Shown in pieces: positions 10,344 to 20,975 of a DNA stretch of 64,000 nt. The first letter of the stretch is position 1, and the number at the start of each line of letters is the position of its first letter. Under the pieces are notes generated by a model that worked only from the letters and a program-made list of their open reading frames with translations, was not told the DNA's origin and ran no database searches. The position numbers and the translations under genes were made by a program. Source of the stretch: Cryptomeria japonica (taxonomy: Eukaryota > Streptophyta > Pinopsida > Cupressales > Cupressaceae); assembly GCF_030272615.1 (NCBI RefSeq), contig NC_081405.1, positions 610,887,065 through 610,951,064 of the forward strand, given 5' to 3'.

Positions 10344-10681
10344 GCATGATGCTAATTGCATCAGTCCCTGAACCACTTGCAGAATTTTACATGGGTTGGT
10401 GAAGAAGTGTATGTATTCCACAAGGGGAGCATCAAGTTGTAGAATGATGTTGATGCATAATGAGAGTAGAATTACATATTTTACTTTCACTTTGGCATTG
10501 TTGTCAAAAGGGGAGAAGAATTATGTGATTGAGGAGAAGAATTATGTGAACCAGTAGCAGACTGAAGATAGATAGAGCAAGGTGAATACTTGGTAATGTA
10601 AACCAAGATTCCTATTCACCAAACTCAGCAACAATTAGAGGCGTTGATATTTGTATTGCCATCAATGCCAAAGGGGAAGAT
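10344..10681 (+). other. Copia-C 3' non-coding tail with two purine tracts
   Basis: Non-coding bases between RNase H and the LTR. A first purine tract lies at 10505-10519 and the polypurine tract proper at 10670-10680 (AAAGGGGAAGA), directly before the LTR. The second is where plus-strand DNA synthesis would be primed. Arms of an inverted repeat bracket it (10656-10667 with 10740-10751; 10664-10671 with 10684-10691). Confidence 0.75.
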
Positions 10682-12116
10682 TGTTGGCATTTTGAGTTTT
10701 TTGGAATTTTGTATAGAGATTGCATTCATGATATGTTGTCATTGATGTCAATTGAACTAGTAATGGTATTCATGTTATTGCTGATATTGTTTTTTTATAT
10801 TGGCTAGTAACTAGTAAGAAGAGCTTTGTGGAAGATGTTGAAAACTGATATGTAAAGTTTGTGAGTTGAACCAGTGAACTAGTGTAAAGGGTTGAACGTT
10901 TCTAAGCAATGTAACTAGTAAACCCTATCAGTTGTTAAACCCTAACCGATCAAGTTTAATGGTTTATTATCTAATGAGCAGTAATGATGGAGACACGTGT
11001 GATCATTGTACGAGGATGTGTTCAAACAGTTTTGGAGAGTTTGTTTTTGTCTAGGGAAGGAGAAAATTGGATTGCATCTAATGCACAACACATGATGAGT
11101 TACAAATTCTGGTGAAGTGGTGATCATGGAGTGGTTGGAATTTTCTTGAAGAATGTGAAGAGATTTTCATGATTTCTAATGGTCAAGATTGTACTGACTT
11201 TTTTGTAATCTCGATGATGAGAATTAGGTTTTTGTTCTATTACCAGCCTAATTGATTTGTATTTAAGGTTGATGAAGTTGTTTGTAAAATTTGTTGGCAA
11301 GATTAATTGAAACCAATTGAGTGTGTAGTTGCCTAACCAATACATGGATCTGCACTTTGAGTGAAGGTAGATTGAAGCTTAGAAGGATCTGATCAAGTAA
11401 ATGTAGTGCAACTTAGACAGATCAAGAAAACCTGTTGTTTTCTAACAATTACAACAGAAGTGAAATCCCTTAACCGGGTAAGCTCTAACAAGCTTGGTTA
11501 CTCATTAAATCCTTTAACAAGGTGGTCCATTAGCTTGGATTTTTAAATCCTCCAACGAGGTTACTCCTAATAGGGTATTATGCTTTTCATCAAGGCATAT
11601 TTGTAAATCCCTTAACTTGGTGATTCCTAACTAGAATTAGTTCTTAACATGACTTATTGTAAAGATTTAATAGGCTTGGTTGTTAACAAGATGAACTTTA
11701 GAAGAGTTCAGATAGCTATCCTTGTGAGTCTCATCTCACCATGGTTTTTACCTATTTGGGTTTTCCACATATAAAGATTTGTGTCAAGTGGTGAATGCTT
11801 TTGTGCTTGTGATCTTATTTGTTGATTTAGTTAACTTCTGATAAGGCATGATAAGTAGAAGCATTGAGAGATGAATATGTTGGGTTATGATTAAGCATTG
11901 TTGATGTTTACAAAATTGAATTTGTTTACTGTTAAGTTGTCATAATAGTTAAACCGGTTGATGTTAAGTATTCTTATGAATATTGATCTTGAAAGAGATA
12001 TGTTTACTTTGTTTGACTGAGTTTGAGTTTGGGAACTTTGTATCAGTTTTTCAATATACTGATTCATCCCCCCTCTTAGTATTCTATCAAATACTTATTC
12101 TTTCATCATACCATCA
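10682..12116 (+). repeat. Copia-C LTR (1435 bp), shared by two tandem copies
   Basis: Starts TGTTGGCAT after the polypurine tract and ends ...ACCATCA before the PBS. Length matches the 1.44-1.49 kb LTRs of copia-G. Near the end, 12056-12062 pairs with 12076-12082 around a C-rich loop, the same hairpin seen in the other copia-type LTRs. It has a polypurine tract on its left and a PBS plus gag on its right, so it closes one copy and opens the next. Confidence 0.85.
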
Positions 12117-12132
12117 ATTGGTATAAGAGCTT
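12117..12132 (+). other. Degenerate PBS after the copia-C LTR
   Basis: Reads ATTGGTATAAGAGCTT, one base away from the tRNA-Met-type TGGTATCAGAGC core. Its position directly after an LTR end marks the start of a second copia interior. Confidence 0.82.
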
Positions 12133-12187
12133 CTTAGGTCCTCTTAATCTAAAATCCCAATAGCTTGAGGATAAGATCTTCTAGATC

Positions 12188-12467
12188 ATGATGAGGAAAG
12201 AACATCTGAAGTTCAACAAAAATAACTATAGAATATGGAGTGACAAAATGAAGATCTATATTAAGAGTCTTCGTAGTCACTATTAGGATCATATAGAAAA
12301 CATGTATAATGCACCTACTGGTATCCTAACTGATGATCAAAAGAAAGAACAACAAGAAAATCACCAAGCATTGGAGGCTATTATTAGTTCCTTGTCTGAT
12401 GTTGAATATGTACATGTTCATGATCTTGAAACTGCATATGAAGTATGGAAGAAATTAGAAGAGATTT
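12188..12467 (+). pseudogene. gag: Copia-C' gag, first part, split by gypsy-D
   Basis: From the ATG at 12188 the frame reads the UBN2-type gag N-terminus (NYRIWSDKMKIYIKSL; ILTDDQKKEQQENHQALEAI), matching copia-G gag and copia-E gag. A TAG interrupts it at the position of a conserved tryptophan. It breaks at 12467, where gypsy-D is inserted in the middle of the segment EVWKKLEEI, and resumes after 20264. Confidence 0.88.
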
Positions 12468-14028
12468 TGGTGTAGGAGCACCTACGGGTTGAAATGCCCT
12501 TGACCAATTTGGACTTTTGAGACCCTCCTGTGGTCATGTAGATATTTTTTTGGTTGTTTTCTTTGCAGTTTTTGAGTTTTTCCTTATCAGCAAGACCTAC
12601 CCTGATTGACAAGTCTTATCCCAATGAGGTCTCCCGTGTTGGAGTAGTTGTATCGGGTATCGGTGGGAGTTGTTGCATGCTTTACCGATGACCCGATGGG
12701 AGTTATCGAGTATCAGAGAGAATGTTTTTATGCTATCTCGTGGACCCGATAAGAAAGTGCTAGCTGATAACAAGTGAGAAAGTCCTATGGTTTCCAAAAG
12801 GATTAGATGACTATTTCTATACCATGATGGGAAAATGATCAAAGTTTATCTATCGTGACTTGGTGACCATGGTGGGACCCAACAAAAAAGAAGAGCATTC
12901 CGGGCGGTTAGAGAGGTCGTGTTGAGATGTCAAGGTAGAGCCCCAAGAACTAATCAGTGAATGCCACATGGTGAAGCACAAAAGAGAGATTGAGCAGATC
13001 GGATGATCGGATTAGCTTTTCGGTTATCTTCCCAGAGATTGATAGAAATGCCCAACAAGCAAAGAAAGGCATCGACTATTGGACGAAGGGATTTCTTGCT
13101 ACCCTGATGCTCGATGGAAAAAGTGCAAACAGTGAATATTATTAGCAGTCATCGGAAGTAAATTTTTGAGGACTTCCCGATGACTCAATAGGAAGTGCGG
13201 AGCGCAGAAAGTCGACATTGGCAGTTGGAAGTCAGGTTCTATGGCTACACTGATGGACCATTTTGTAACTATTTTTTAGTTTGAAAACCGTTTGTGTTTC
13301 ACGATGGATGGAATGTTTAAAAGACCTAATGGGAATTTGTAAAGGGTTGGATGTTGGATGGTTGAATACTACAGGAAATACATACAATCTATTTTCTGGT
13401 TTTCTATCGCTAAGTGTTATACTATCTTGTTTTGTTAAATTTCATTACAGTTTTATACTAAAGTTTCCTTTTTGTTGTTCAGTACCTTGTTTTGAATTCA
13501 CAGTGTAAATATGGCTTTGTCTTGAACCTCCACCATGGGATCCACGCGGCCATTGGAGTTCTTCAGGAAGAGACAAAAATGTATAGTAAGGGTAGAGTAG
13601 TAGTAGGAGGAAACCAAGAAATGGCAGTCGTTATTTCTGCATATTGAGCTTAGGTGAGCTTGGTGATATTGTAGCTAGGTTTTCAGCAAACTTAAAGAAA
13701 TAAGTTATAGGGGAAGGAAACTGTCGTGAACTAAAAATAGATCTAGAAGGCTACAAGCCTAAAAGAAAGAAATTGTGTAACCTTAGGGAAAGGTTTACTA
13801 AACAAAACAAGATGGGTGGTTTAGCAAGGAGAGAAAGAATGAGTGTGTCCTTCACCCCTGCAAGGATATGTTGAGCAAGCTTACTTTGTGAGCTTGAGAA
13901 GGTGAGTTAAGCAAACAAAGGTAGGGAAGCCCTTAGATGTCTAGAGGGGTAGACTTGAACCTGGAAAGGGATAGAAGAAAACCAACAAAGGAACCTACTT
14001 GTTGGTAAACTAAGTAGCCTCCCTATCA
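12468..14028 (+). repeat. Gypsy-D 5' LTR
   Basis: Begins TGGTGTAGGAGCACCT and ends ...CCTCCCTATCA. It aligns end to end with 18697-20259. The region before the PBS contains a short hairpin (CAAGCTTA/TGAGCTTG, about 13873-13893), also kept in the 3' copy. ORFs inside it are chance. Confidence 0.92.
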
Positions 14029-14048
14029 TATTGGTATCAAAACCTAGT
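14029..14048 (+). other. Gypsy-D primer binding site region
   Basis: TTGGTATCAAAACCTAG follows the LTR end by a few bases. It resembles the tRNA-Met-type PBS with substitutions. The 3' LTR is followed by unrelated copia sequence at this point, which fixes the LTR boundary. Confidence 0.75.
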
Positions 14049-14069
14049 TTAGACTTGGGAAGAAAATAG

Positions 14070-15016
14070 TTGATGTCAAATACTGAATCAGTAGGAGAAA
14101 ATAGTCTCGAGATGGTGACTAATGCGGAGTTAGCAAAGAAGGTAGAAGACCAAGAAGAAGACAATAGGCCCCTCAGAGAAATATTGCTACAATTAGAGAG
14201 CAAACTAGACGTAGTTGAAGAGAAAACTGAGAAAGTGACAATCAAGGTCAATGAAGGGAAGGGTAAAGAACTAGTGGAAGAGGATAGAATACCTGAACCA
14301 GACCCTATTCTACCTGAAGAACCTTTCCTTAAAGCAATTAAATCCTTAGGAGGAAAATGGAGCCTAAAGGAGTCTTAGAATGGATAGAAGGAATGGAGAA
14401 TCACTTTGAGTGTGATGGAATCAGTGAGGCACAAAAGGTGAAGGTAGCTAAGTCTAGATTGAGAGGGGCAACATTGACTTGGTGGAAGTTTATCCAAGAA
14501 GGGAGGCAAAAAGAGGGTAAGAACCCCACAGCTACTTGGAAGGGCATGTTAGCTAAGGTGAGGGAAACCTATATCCTTGAAGACTATGAAATCTAGTTGC
14601 ACAAAAGGAGACAAAACTTGAGGCAAAGAGACTTGGATGTGAGTAGCTACACTGAGGAATTTCAAAAGTTGTGTCTAAGATCCAAGATGGTAGAAGATGA
14701 GAGAATCAAGGTAGACAGATACTTGAATGGCTTGAGATGGAATATTCAAGAGGATTTGAGTTTGTTAAGTCCTAATGTCATGCATAAGTGCCATCAGTTG
14801 GCACTAAAGGTGGATGAAAAGAGAAAAAAGAAGCAAGAACAAAGCAACAGAGAAAGAGGCAGAGGAAAAGATGGTAGAGGCCAAAGAAGCAGTTTTGGTG
14901 GAAGAGGAATAGATCAAAGGTCCCAAGGAGAGTCCAAACTTATAGAGAAAAGTGAGGATTCACATAGCAAGAGCATATATAGAGGAAGGGGATCATCTAG
15001 CAACCCAAAGAGGTAG
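14070..15016 (+). pseudogene. gag: Gypsy-D gag
   Basis: Starts at ATG 14070, about 40 bases after the LTR. The N-terminal ~100 residues are acidic and predicted coiled coil. A frameshift near 14357 leads into the Retrotrans_gag capsid domain (RLRGATLTWWKFIQEG, then TWKGMLAKV). A TAG at 14594 interrupts it (position EDYEI). The frame continues at 14597-15016 with a basic, arginine/glycine-rich tail (RERGRGKDGRGQRSSFGGRG). It would build the cytoplasmic particle. Otherwise the domain order is complete. Confidence 0.9.
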
Positions 15017-15805
15017 ATCTAGTGGATCGGGAAGAGGGTCCTACTTATCCACCATGAAGTGTTATAATTGCCAAAAGTTGGGTCACCCTGCCTATAGATG
15101 TCCAGAGAAATCCTCTTTATCTCAAGGAAGTGAAAGAAGAGTGACATATGCACAAGAAGATGCAGAAAACAATAAGACACAAGATGTGATCTTAGCTCCT
15201 AAAGATGGAGAAAATTTAATGATGAGAAGAGCCTTCATTAAGGAGCCAATCAAAGAAGAACCAACTCAAAGAAGAGATTTGTTTAGAATCAAAGGCAAGG
15301 TCCTTGGTAAGGTTTGTAGAGTGGTGATAGACTCAGGGTCTATTGACAACATTATGTCAGAGGAAGGAGTGAGTAAACTGAAGTTGAAAAGAATTCCACA
15401 TAGTAATCCATATAAGGTCACTTGGCTCAACAAGGAGCAGCATGTGGTAGTGAATGAACAAACATGGGTTGAGTTAGACATACATAGTTATAAGGATAAA
15501 GTCTTGTGTGACATCCTTCCTATGGATGCTTTCAATCTACTTCTTGGTACACCATGGCGTTTGACAAAAAGGCCATTCACAATGAAGAGGAGAAATATTA
15601 TTCTTTTCAAAAGGATGGAGTTACATACCACATTCAGTCCCTAATTGATGAAAGAGAGAGCAGCAAAACGAAAGGCCCAAATGTGTCATTAGTGAGTGAA
15701 AAAGAGTCCATTAACACTCTCAAGGAAGGAGAAGGAGTGGGATTTGTTCTTATGGTAAAACTAAGGGAAATGGAATCAAGAAAAGAAGGTTCAAATACCT
15801 CATGA
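14952..15805 (+). pseudogene. pol: Gypsy-D zinc knuckle and protease
   Basis: An intact nucleocapsid knuckle lies at 15060-15101 (CYNCQKLGHPAYRC, CX2CX4HX4C). The aspartic protease follows: active-site DSGS with the aspartate at 15330-15332, then LGTPW near 15545. After a frame change the frame at 15554-15805 continues into the protease-RT linker (YYSFQKDGVTYHIQSL). The 230-residue frame 14952-15644 overlaps the end of the gag frame. Confidence 0.87.
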
Positions 15806-17160
15806 AGTGTAGCAGATACTAGACAACATCAAAGCAATCATAAGTGATGGAGCACCAGCAACCCTACCGCCTATTAGAGCCATCAACCATTAGATTGATT
15901 TTATTCTTGGAGCATCATTACCCAACTAAGCAGCCTATAAGATGACTCTTGAATAGAACAAGGAAGTGGCTAGACAAGTCCAAGAATTGTTGGACCAAGG
16001 GTTGATAAAGGAGAGTATAAGTCCTTGTGCCATACCTACAGTGTTAGTACCCAAGAAAGGAGGAACATGGAGGCTATGAATAGATTCAAGAGCCATAAAT
16101 AGAATCACTATCAGGTACATATTTCCTATCCCAAGAATTGAAGACTTGATGGATTGCTTGGGAAGTGCAAAGTATTTCACTAAGATTGATCTCGAGTGTG
16201 GATACCACCAGATCAAAATAAAGGAAGGCGATGAATGGAAAACAACCTTCAAAACCAATGAAGGACTTTATGAGTGGCTTGTTATTCCATTCGGTCTTAG
16301 TAATGCTCCCAGTACATTAATGAGACTCATGAATGAAGTGCTTAAATATTTTATTGGTAAATTTGTTGTTGTATACTTAGATGACATCTTGATTTTCAGT
16401 AGAATTAAAGAGGAACATCTAGAGCATCTTAGTATTGTATTGTAAAAATTGTATGATGAGCAACTAACAATAAACATGGAAAAGTGTGATTTTATGAAGT
16501 AGGAACTTGTCTATCTCAGATTTGTAGTATCAAGAGGAGATTTGAATATGGACACATCAAAGGTGGAAGCCATCACAAATTGGCCAACACCAAAAACAAT
16601 GAGTGCAGTAAGAAGTTTTCATGGTTTGGCACAGTTCTACAGGAAGTTAATCAGAGGATTTAGTGAGATTTGTGCACCCATGCTGGATACCATCAAAGGA
16701 GGAGTTAAGACTAAGTTTCAGTGGACCAATGTAGCTAACAAAGGGTTTGAACTTTTGAAAAAAAAGGTAGCCATACAACTAGTACTCATTCTTCCTAGTT
16801 TTGATAAGTTGTTCACAATTGAATGTGATGCCAGTAATATAGCAGTTGGTGTTGTTTTGAGTCAAGAGAATAGACCTGTAGCTTTCTTTAGTGAGAAGCT
16901 CAATGATGCCAAGAAGAAGTATTCATCCTATGATCTCAGGCTGTATGCTCTTGTTCAAGCTCTTAGGAAGTGGAGGCACTACTTGTTACCTAAGGAGTTT
17001 GTTGTTTACACAGATAATCAAGCTTTAAGTTTTCTGAATTCACAAGATAAGTTGAGTCATAGGCATGTTAAATGGGTTGAGTATCTACAGTAATATATTT
17101 TTTCTATTAAGCATAAGAAAGGACAGTGTAATAAAGTAGCAGATGCTTTGAGTAGAAGGC
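15806..17160 (+). pseudogene. pol: Gypsy-D reverse transcriptase and RNase H
   Basis: RT begins around 15900 (ISPCAIPTVLVPKKGG), interrupted by four or five stops up to 16145. It is then open at 16146-16445 with [24 protein letters not shown] and catalytic YLDD (16373-16384). Frame 16542-17093 holds the RT connection (FYRKLIRGFSEICAPM) and an RNase H (FTIECDASNIAVGVVL, PVAFFSEKL, VYTDNQAL). All RT and RNase H acid residues I can locate are present. The domain closes with the HKKGQCNKVADALSRR linker, which crosses a TAA. Confidence 0.92.
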
Positions 17161-18440
17161 TACTAACAATGCAAGAAGTGCAGATTCAGAGTATTGGAGT
17201 TGATTACTTCGAGGATTTGTACCCCAATGATGAAGATTTTGCAGCCATTTACAAGGTTTATCAAGAATTTCAGAATCACTTTCATAGTGAATATGCTAGC
17301 TTTACCTTGCAGAATGGTTTGTTGTTTAAAGGTAGACAATTGTGTGTTCCCAAAGGATCGATGAGGGAAAATATGATCCAAGAAAATAATAATGGATGTT
17401 TGAGTGGTCATTTTGGCCTTAATAAGGAATTGGAACTTGTGCAAAGGTTCTAGTATTGGCCCAAAATGTAGAGGGATATCAGAAGGAATGTTGAGAAGTG
17501 TATGGTTTATCAGAAAGATAAAGGTACAACTACTAATGCTAGTCTTTATCAGCCATTACCTATTCCTACAAGGCCATGGGAATGTGTGAGTATGGATTTT
17601 GTGGTTGGATTACCCAAAACAAAGCTTGGCTATGATAGCATTTTTGTTGTTGTTGTTGACAAATTCAGTAAAATGGCACATTTTGTTCCTTGTAAAACTA
17701 CTCATGATGCTAGTCACATTGCACACTTGTTTCTCAAAGAGGTTATTAGAATCCACAGTTTGCCAGTTAGTATTGTTTTAGATAGAGATGTCAAATTCCT
17801 TGGACATTTTTGGAAAACTCTTTGGATAAGACTGGGAACTAGTTTGTCTTTTGGTTTAGCCTATCATCCCCAAACGGATGGTCAAATGGAGGTGGTTAAT
17901 AGGACACTTGGAAACCTTTTAAGGTGTTTGATGAAAGAGTATGGATAGAGTTGGGATCGGGTTCTTCACCAAGCAGAGTTTGTGTACAATGACAGTGTCA
18001 ACGGGTCTACTGGGAAGAGTCCTTTTGAGATAGTGTATGGTATGCAGCCACAAGGTGTTATGGAATTATGAGATCTTGGTAATCTATCACACAGAATTGG
18101 TCAAGCTGATGATGTCACTCAATCTATGAAGGAGGTTCATGACCAAGTCAAGCGAACTCTCCAAGATTCTTCACAGAAAGTTAAAGCTAGAGTTGATGCC
18201 ACATAGAGAGATGTGAAATTTTTAGCTAGAGACTTGGTGATGGTATGTTTGAACAAGGCTCGACTTTAGAAAGGGATTCCCAACAAGCTACAAATAAGGA
18301 GAATAGGCCCATGTAAATTTTTAGCCAAGTATGGCTCTAATGCCCATAAGATTTATTTGCCATCTAATATTGCTTTGTCTCCCATTTTTAATGTTACAGA
18401 TTTAGTTATCTACAAGGAACAACTTCCCAAGGAGGATGCA
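17148..18440 (+). pseudogene. pol: Gypsy-D integrase
   Basis: Frame 17148-17453 is the N-terminal zinc region: GHFGLNKELELVQRF. The expected HHCC set has lost its first histidine (N) and the last cysteine (CMVYQK, where CMVCQK is expected). Frame 17502-17948 is the catalytic core with the three acidic residues of DDE in VSMDFVVGLP, VLDRDVKF and QMEVVNR. The C-terminal domain continues to ~18440 with four stops (for example TAG at KARL*KGIP). Integrase would insert the cDNA into host chromatin. Confidence 0.9.
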
Positions 18441-18504
18441 TGAGTTTCAGATGTTCAATAGTCACTTGCCAATCTTCCATTACTTTCTTCTTCCATGCCT
18501 CGGG

Positions 18505-18660
18505 AAGAGAAAGTGTTGGACTCTCACATTCTCAAAAAGACTTGACAATAGGTCTACATGGAACATTTGGTAAAATGGATGCATAAACCTGATTCTAAAA
18601 TGACTTGGGTCCTTGAATCAGACTTTGTGAAGTCAGGAATTGCTCTTTCCTTGCTACCGA
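18505..18660 (+). pseudogene. Gypsy-D degenerate chromodomain
   Basis: Past the integrase C-terminus one frame reads VLDSHILKKT, two stops (TGA, TAG), then VYMEHLVKWMHKPDSKMTW. This matches the chromodomain layout of chromoviruses: ILD start, YLVKW core, then TW. Chromodomains steer integration toward marked chromatin. The aromatic cage is partly replaced, and the stops fall where R and Q codons could have stood. An HMM search would settle it. Confidence 0.62.
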
Positions 18661-18687
18661 GTACAATCACTTGACTTCTTTGTTATT

Positions 18688-18696
18688 GGGGGAGTA
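18688..18696 (+). other. Gypsy-D polypurine tract
   Basis: GGGGGAGTA directly before the 3' LTR, a primer site for plus-strand DNA synthesis. Confidence 0.8.
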
Positions 18697-20259
18697 TGGT
18701 GCAGGAGCACCTAAGGGTTGAAATTCCCTTGACCAATTTTGACTTTTGAGACCCTCCTGTGGTCATGTAGATATTTTTTTGGTTGTTTTGTTTGCAGTTT
18801 TTGAGTTTTTCCTTATTGAAAAGACCTACCTCGATCAGAAAGTCTTATCTTGATGAGTTCGCCTGTGTTGGAGTAGTTGTATCAGGTATTGGTGGGAGTT
18901 GTTGTATGCTTTACCGATGACCCGATGGGAGTTATCGAGTATCAGAGAGAATGTTTTTATGCTATCTCGCGGACCCAATAGGAAAGTGCTAGATGATAAC
19001 AAGTGAACAAGTCTTGCGGCTTCCAAAAGGATCAGACGACTATCGCTATACTGCGATGGGAAAATGATCAAAGTTTATCTTCCATGACTTGGTGACCATG
19101 GTGGGACCCAGTGAAAAAGAAGAGCATTCTAGGCAGTTAGAGAGGTTGTGTTGAGATGTCAGGGTGGAGCTCCCGGAACCAATTAGTGAATGCCACGTGC
19201 GAAGCACAAAAGAGATCGAGCAGATCGGATGATTGGATTAGATTTTCGGTTATCTTCCCAAAGACCGATAGAAACATCCAGCAAGCGGACAAAGGCATCG
19301 GCTATCGGACGGAGGGATTTCTTGCTATCCCAACGCCCGATGGAAAAAGTGTGAAAGGTGAACATTTTCATTGGTCATCGGAAGTAAAGTTTTGGAAGAC
19401 TTCCCAATGACCCGATAGGAAGTGCGGAGCACAAAAAGTTGACATTGGCAGTTGGAAGCTAGGTTTTGTGGCTATGTCGATGGACCATTTTGTAACTATT
19501 TTTTAGTTTGAAAACCGTCTATGTTTCACAATGGATGGAATGTTTAAAAGACCCAATGGGCATTAGTAAAGGGTTGGATGTTGGATGGTTGAATGCTATA
19601 GGAAATACATATAGTTTTTTTTTTGGTTTTCTATCACTGAGTGTTATACTATCTTGTTTTGTTAAATTTCATTACAGTTATGTACTAAAGGTTCCTTTTT
19701 GTTGTTCACTACTTTGTTTTGAATTCACAGTGTAAATATGAATCTGTCTTGAATCTCCACTGTGGGATCCACGTGACCATTGGAGTTCTTCAGGAAGAGC
19801 CAAAAATGTACAATAAGGGTAGAGTAGCAGTAGGAGGAAACCAGGAAATGGCAGTCGCCATTTCTGCATAGTGAGCCTAGGCGAGCTTGGTGATAGTCTA
19901 GCTAGGTTTTCAACAAACTAAAAGAAATAACTTGTAGGGCAAGGAAACTACTATGAAGTGGAAATAGAGATCTAGAAGGATACAAGTCTAAAAACAAGAC
20001 ATTGTGTAACATTAGGGAAAGGTTTAGTAAACCAAACAAGATGGGTTGTTTAGCAAGGAGAGAAAGAATGAGTGTGTCCTTCACCCTTGCAAGGATATGT
20101 TGAGCAAGCTTACTTTGTGAGCTTGAGGAAGGTGAGTTAAGAAAACAAAAGGTAGGGAATCCCTTAGAAGTCTAGAGGGGTAGACTTGAACTTGGAAAGG
20201 GATAGAAAAAAACCAACAAAGGAACCTACTTGTTGGTAAACTAAGTAGCCTCCCTATCA
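18697..20259 (+). repeat. Gypsy-D 3' LTR
   Basis: Aligns over its whole length with the 5' LTR at 12468-14028, starting TGGTGCAGGAGC and ending ...CCTCCCTATCA. Differences seen are mainly C/T and G/A. Confidence 0.93.
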
Positions 20260-20975
20260 TATTTATAGCGGTGATGCACATGTTAAGATTTCCAAAGAGG
20301 AGAGTTTAAGAGGAAAATTTAATGACATGAGAATGTCTGTAGGTGAGAATATCCAACAATACGGTCAAAGGATTATAGAGATAGTTCGTGAGATAAAGAG
20401 TGCAAGAGGGAAAGTGGAAGATGTCATAGTAATTAGTAAGGTACTGAGAACCCCTCTACTGATCTATGATATCAGAGTTGTAGCTATTCAGGAGTCAAAA
20501 TCCATTGACAAGACAAAGGTAACTTTTGACTCTATTATTGGAAAAATTACTACTTTTGAACTAAATGGCTATGATGGTAGTGTACAAAAATTAGAATCTA
20601 CATTCAGAGCTTCTGTCTCTAACCCATCTGTGAGAAGAAGTAGAGATACCGACCATATCTATGAAACTAGATCTAGCAGGGATGCTGAAGATGAAGACAA
20701 CTACTGGAACTTGAAGCATTGTTGGCAAAACGATTGCCTAGAGGCACTGGTAAATATAGAGGTAAGATACCTTTAAAATGTTTTGCATGCAACAAGATTG
20801 GTCATATAATAGAAAATTGCCCTAATGGTGAAAATGAATACAAGAGAGACAAATTTAAGAAGTATAAGGATAAAGGCAAGAGAGATTATCTTGTAGCTAT
20901 TGACAATGGTATTACTAATGAAGAATCTAATGATGATGCTAGTGAAGATATTGTGTTTGTAGCTATTAAGGAACA
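20260..20975 (+). pseudogene. gag: Copia-C' gag, second part
   Basis: Continues the gag broken at 12467: EESLRGKFNDM, then the IQQYGQRI segment shared with copia-E and copia-G. A frame change occurs near 20700. The zinc knuckle CFACNKIGHIIENC (20779-20820) is intact. An acidic stretch EDIVFVAIKE precedes a break near 20975, just before the protease, where minus-strand copia-E sequence begins. Confidence 0.88.

Larger units (their letters stand above)
8169..12116 (+). mobile_element. Copia-C: 3' half of a Ty1/copia element with its LTR
   Basis: Begins abruptly inside integrase at the LINE boundary, runs through RT and RNase H, a 340-base tail with purine tracts, then an LTR (10682-12116). The LTR is followed by a PBS and a gag on the same strand, so it also acts as the 5' LTR of a second, tandem copy. 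Proteins are clearly related to copia-G over the same domains. At least four in-frame TAG stops occur where copia-G has glutamine. Confidence 0.87.
12468..20259 (+). mobile_element. Gypsy-D: Ty3/gypsy chromovirus-like element inserted in copia gag
   Basis: A full-length element of about 7.8 kb with LTRs of 1561 and 1563 bp. The interior has PBS, gag, protease, RT, RNase H, integrase and a degenerate chromodomain, in that order (RT before integrase defines gypsy). It interrupts a copia gag exactly. The flanking 5-mers GATTT (12463-12467) and TATTT (20260-20264) are the likely target duplication, one base diverged. Catalytic residues are mostly kept, but about 17 in-frame stops, mainly TAG, make it inactive. 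Confidence 0.93.

Noticed and set aside
12597-12842. Minus-strand frames in gypsy-D LTRs (also 18835-19071)
   Set aside because: Repeated only because the LTR is repeated; no start context, motif or codon pattern.
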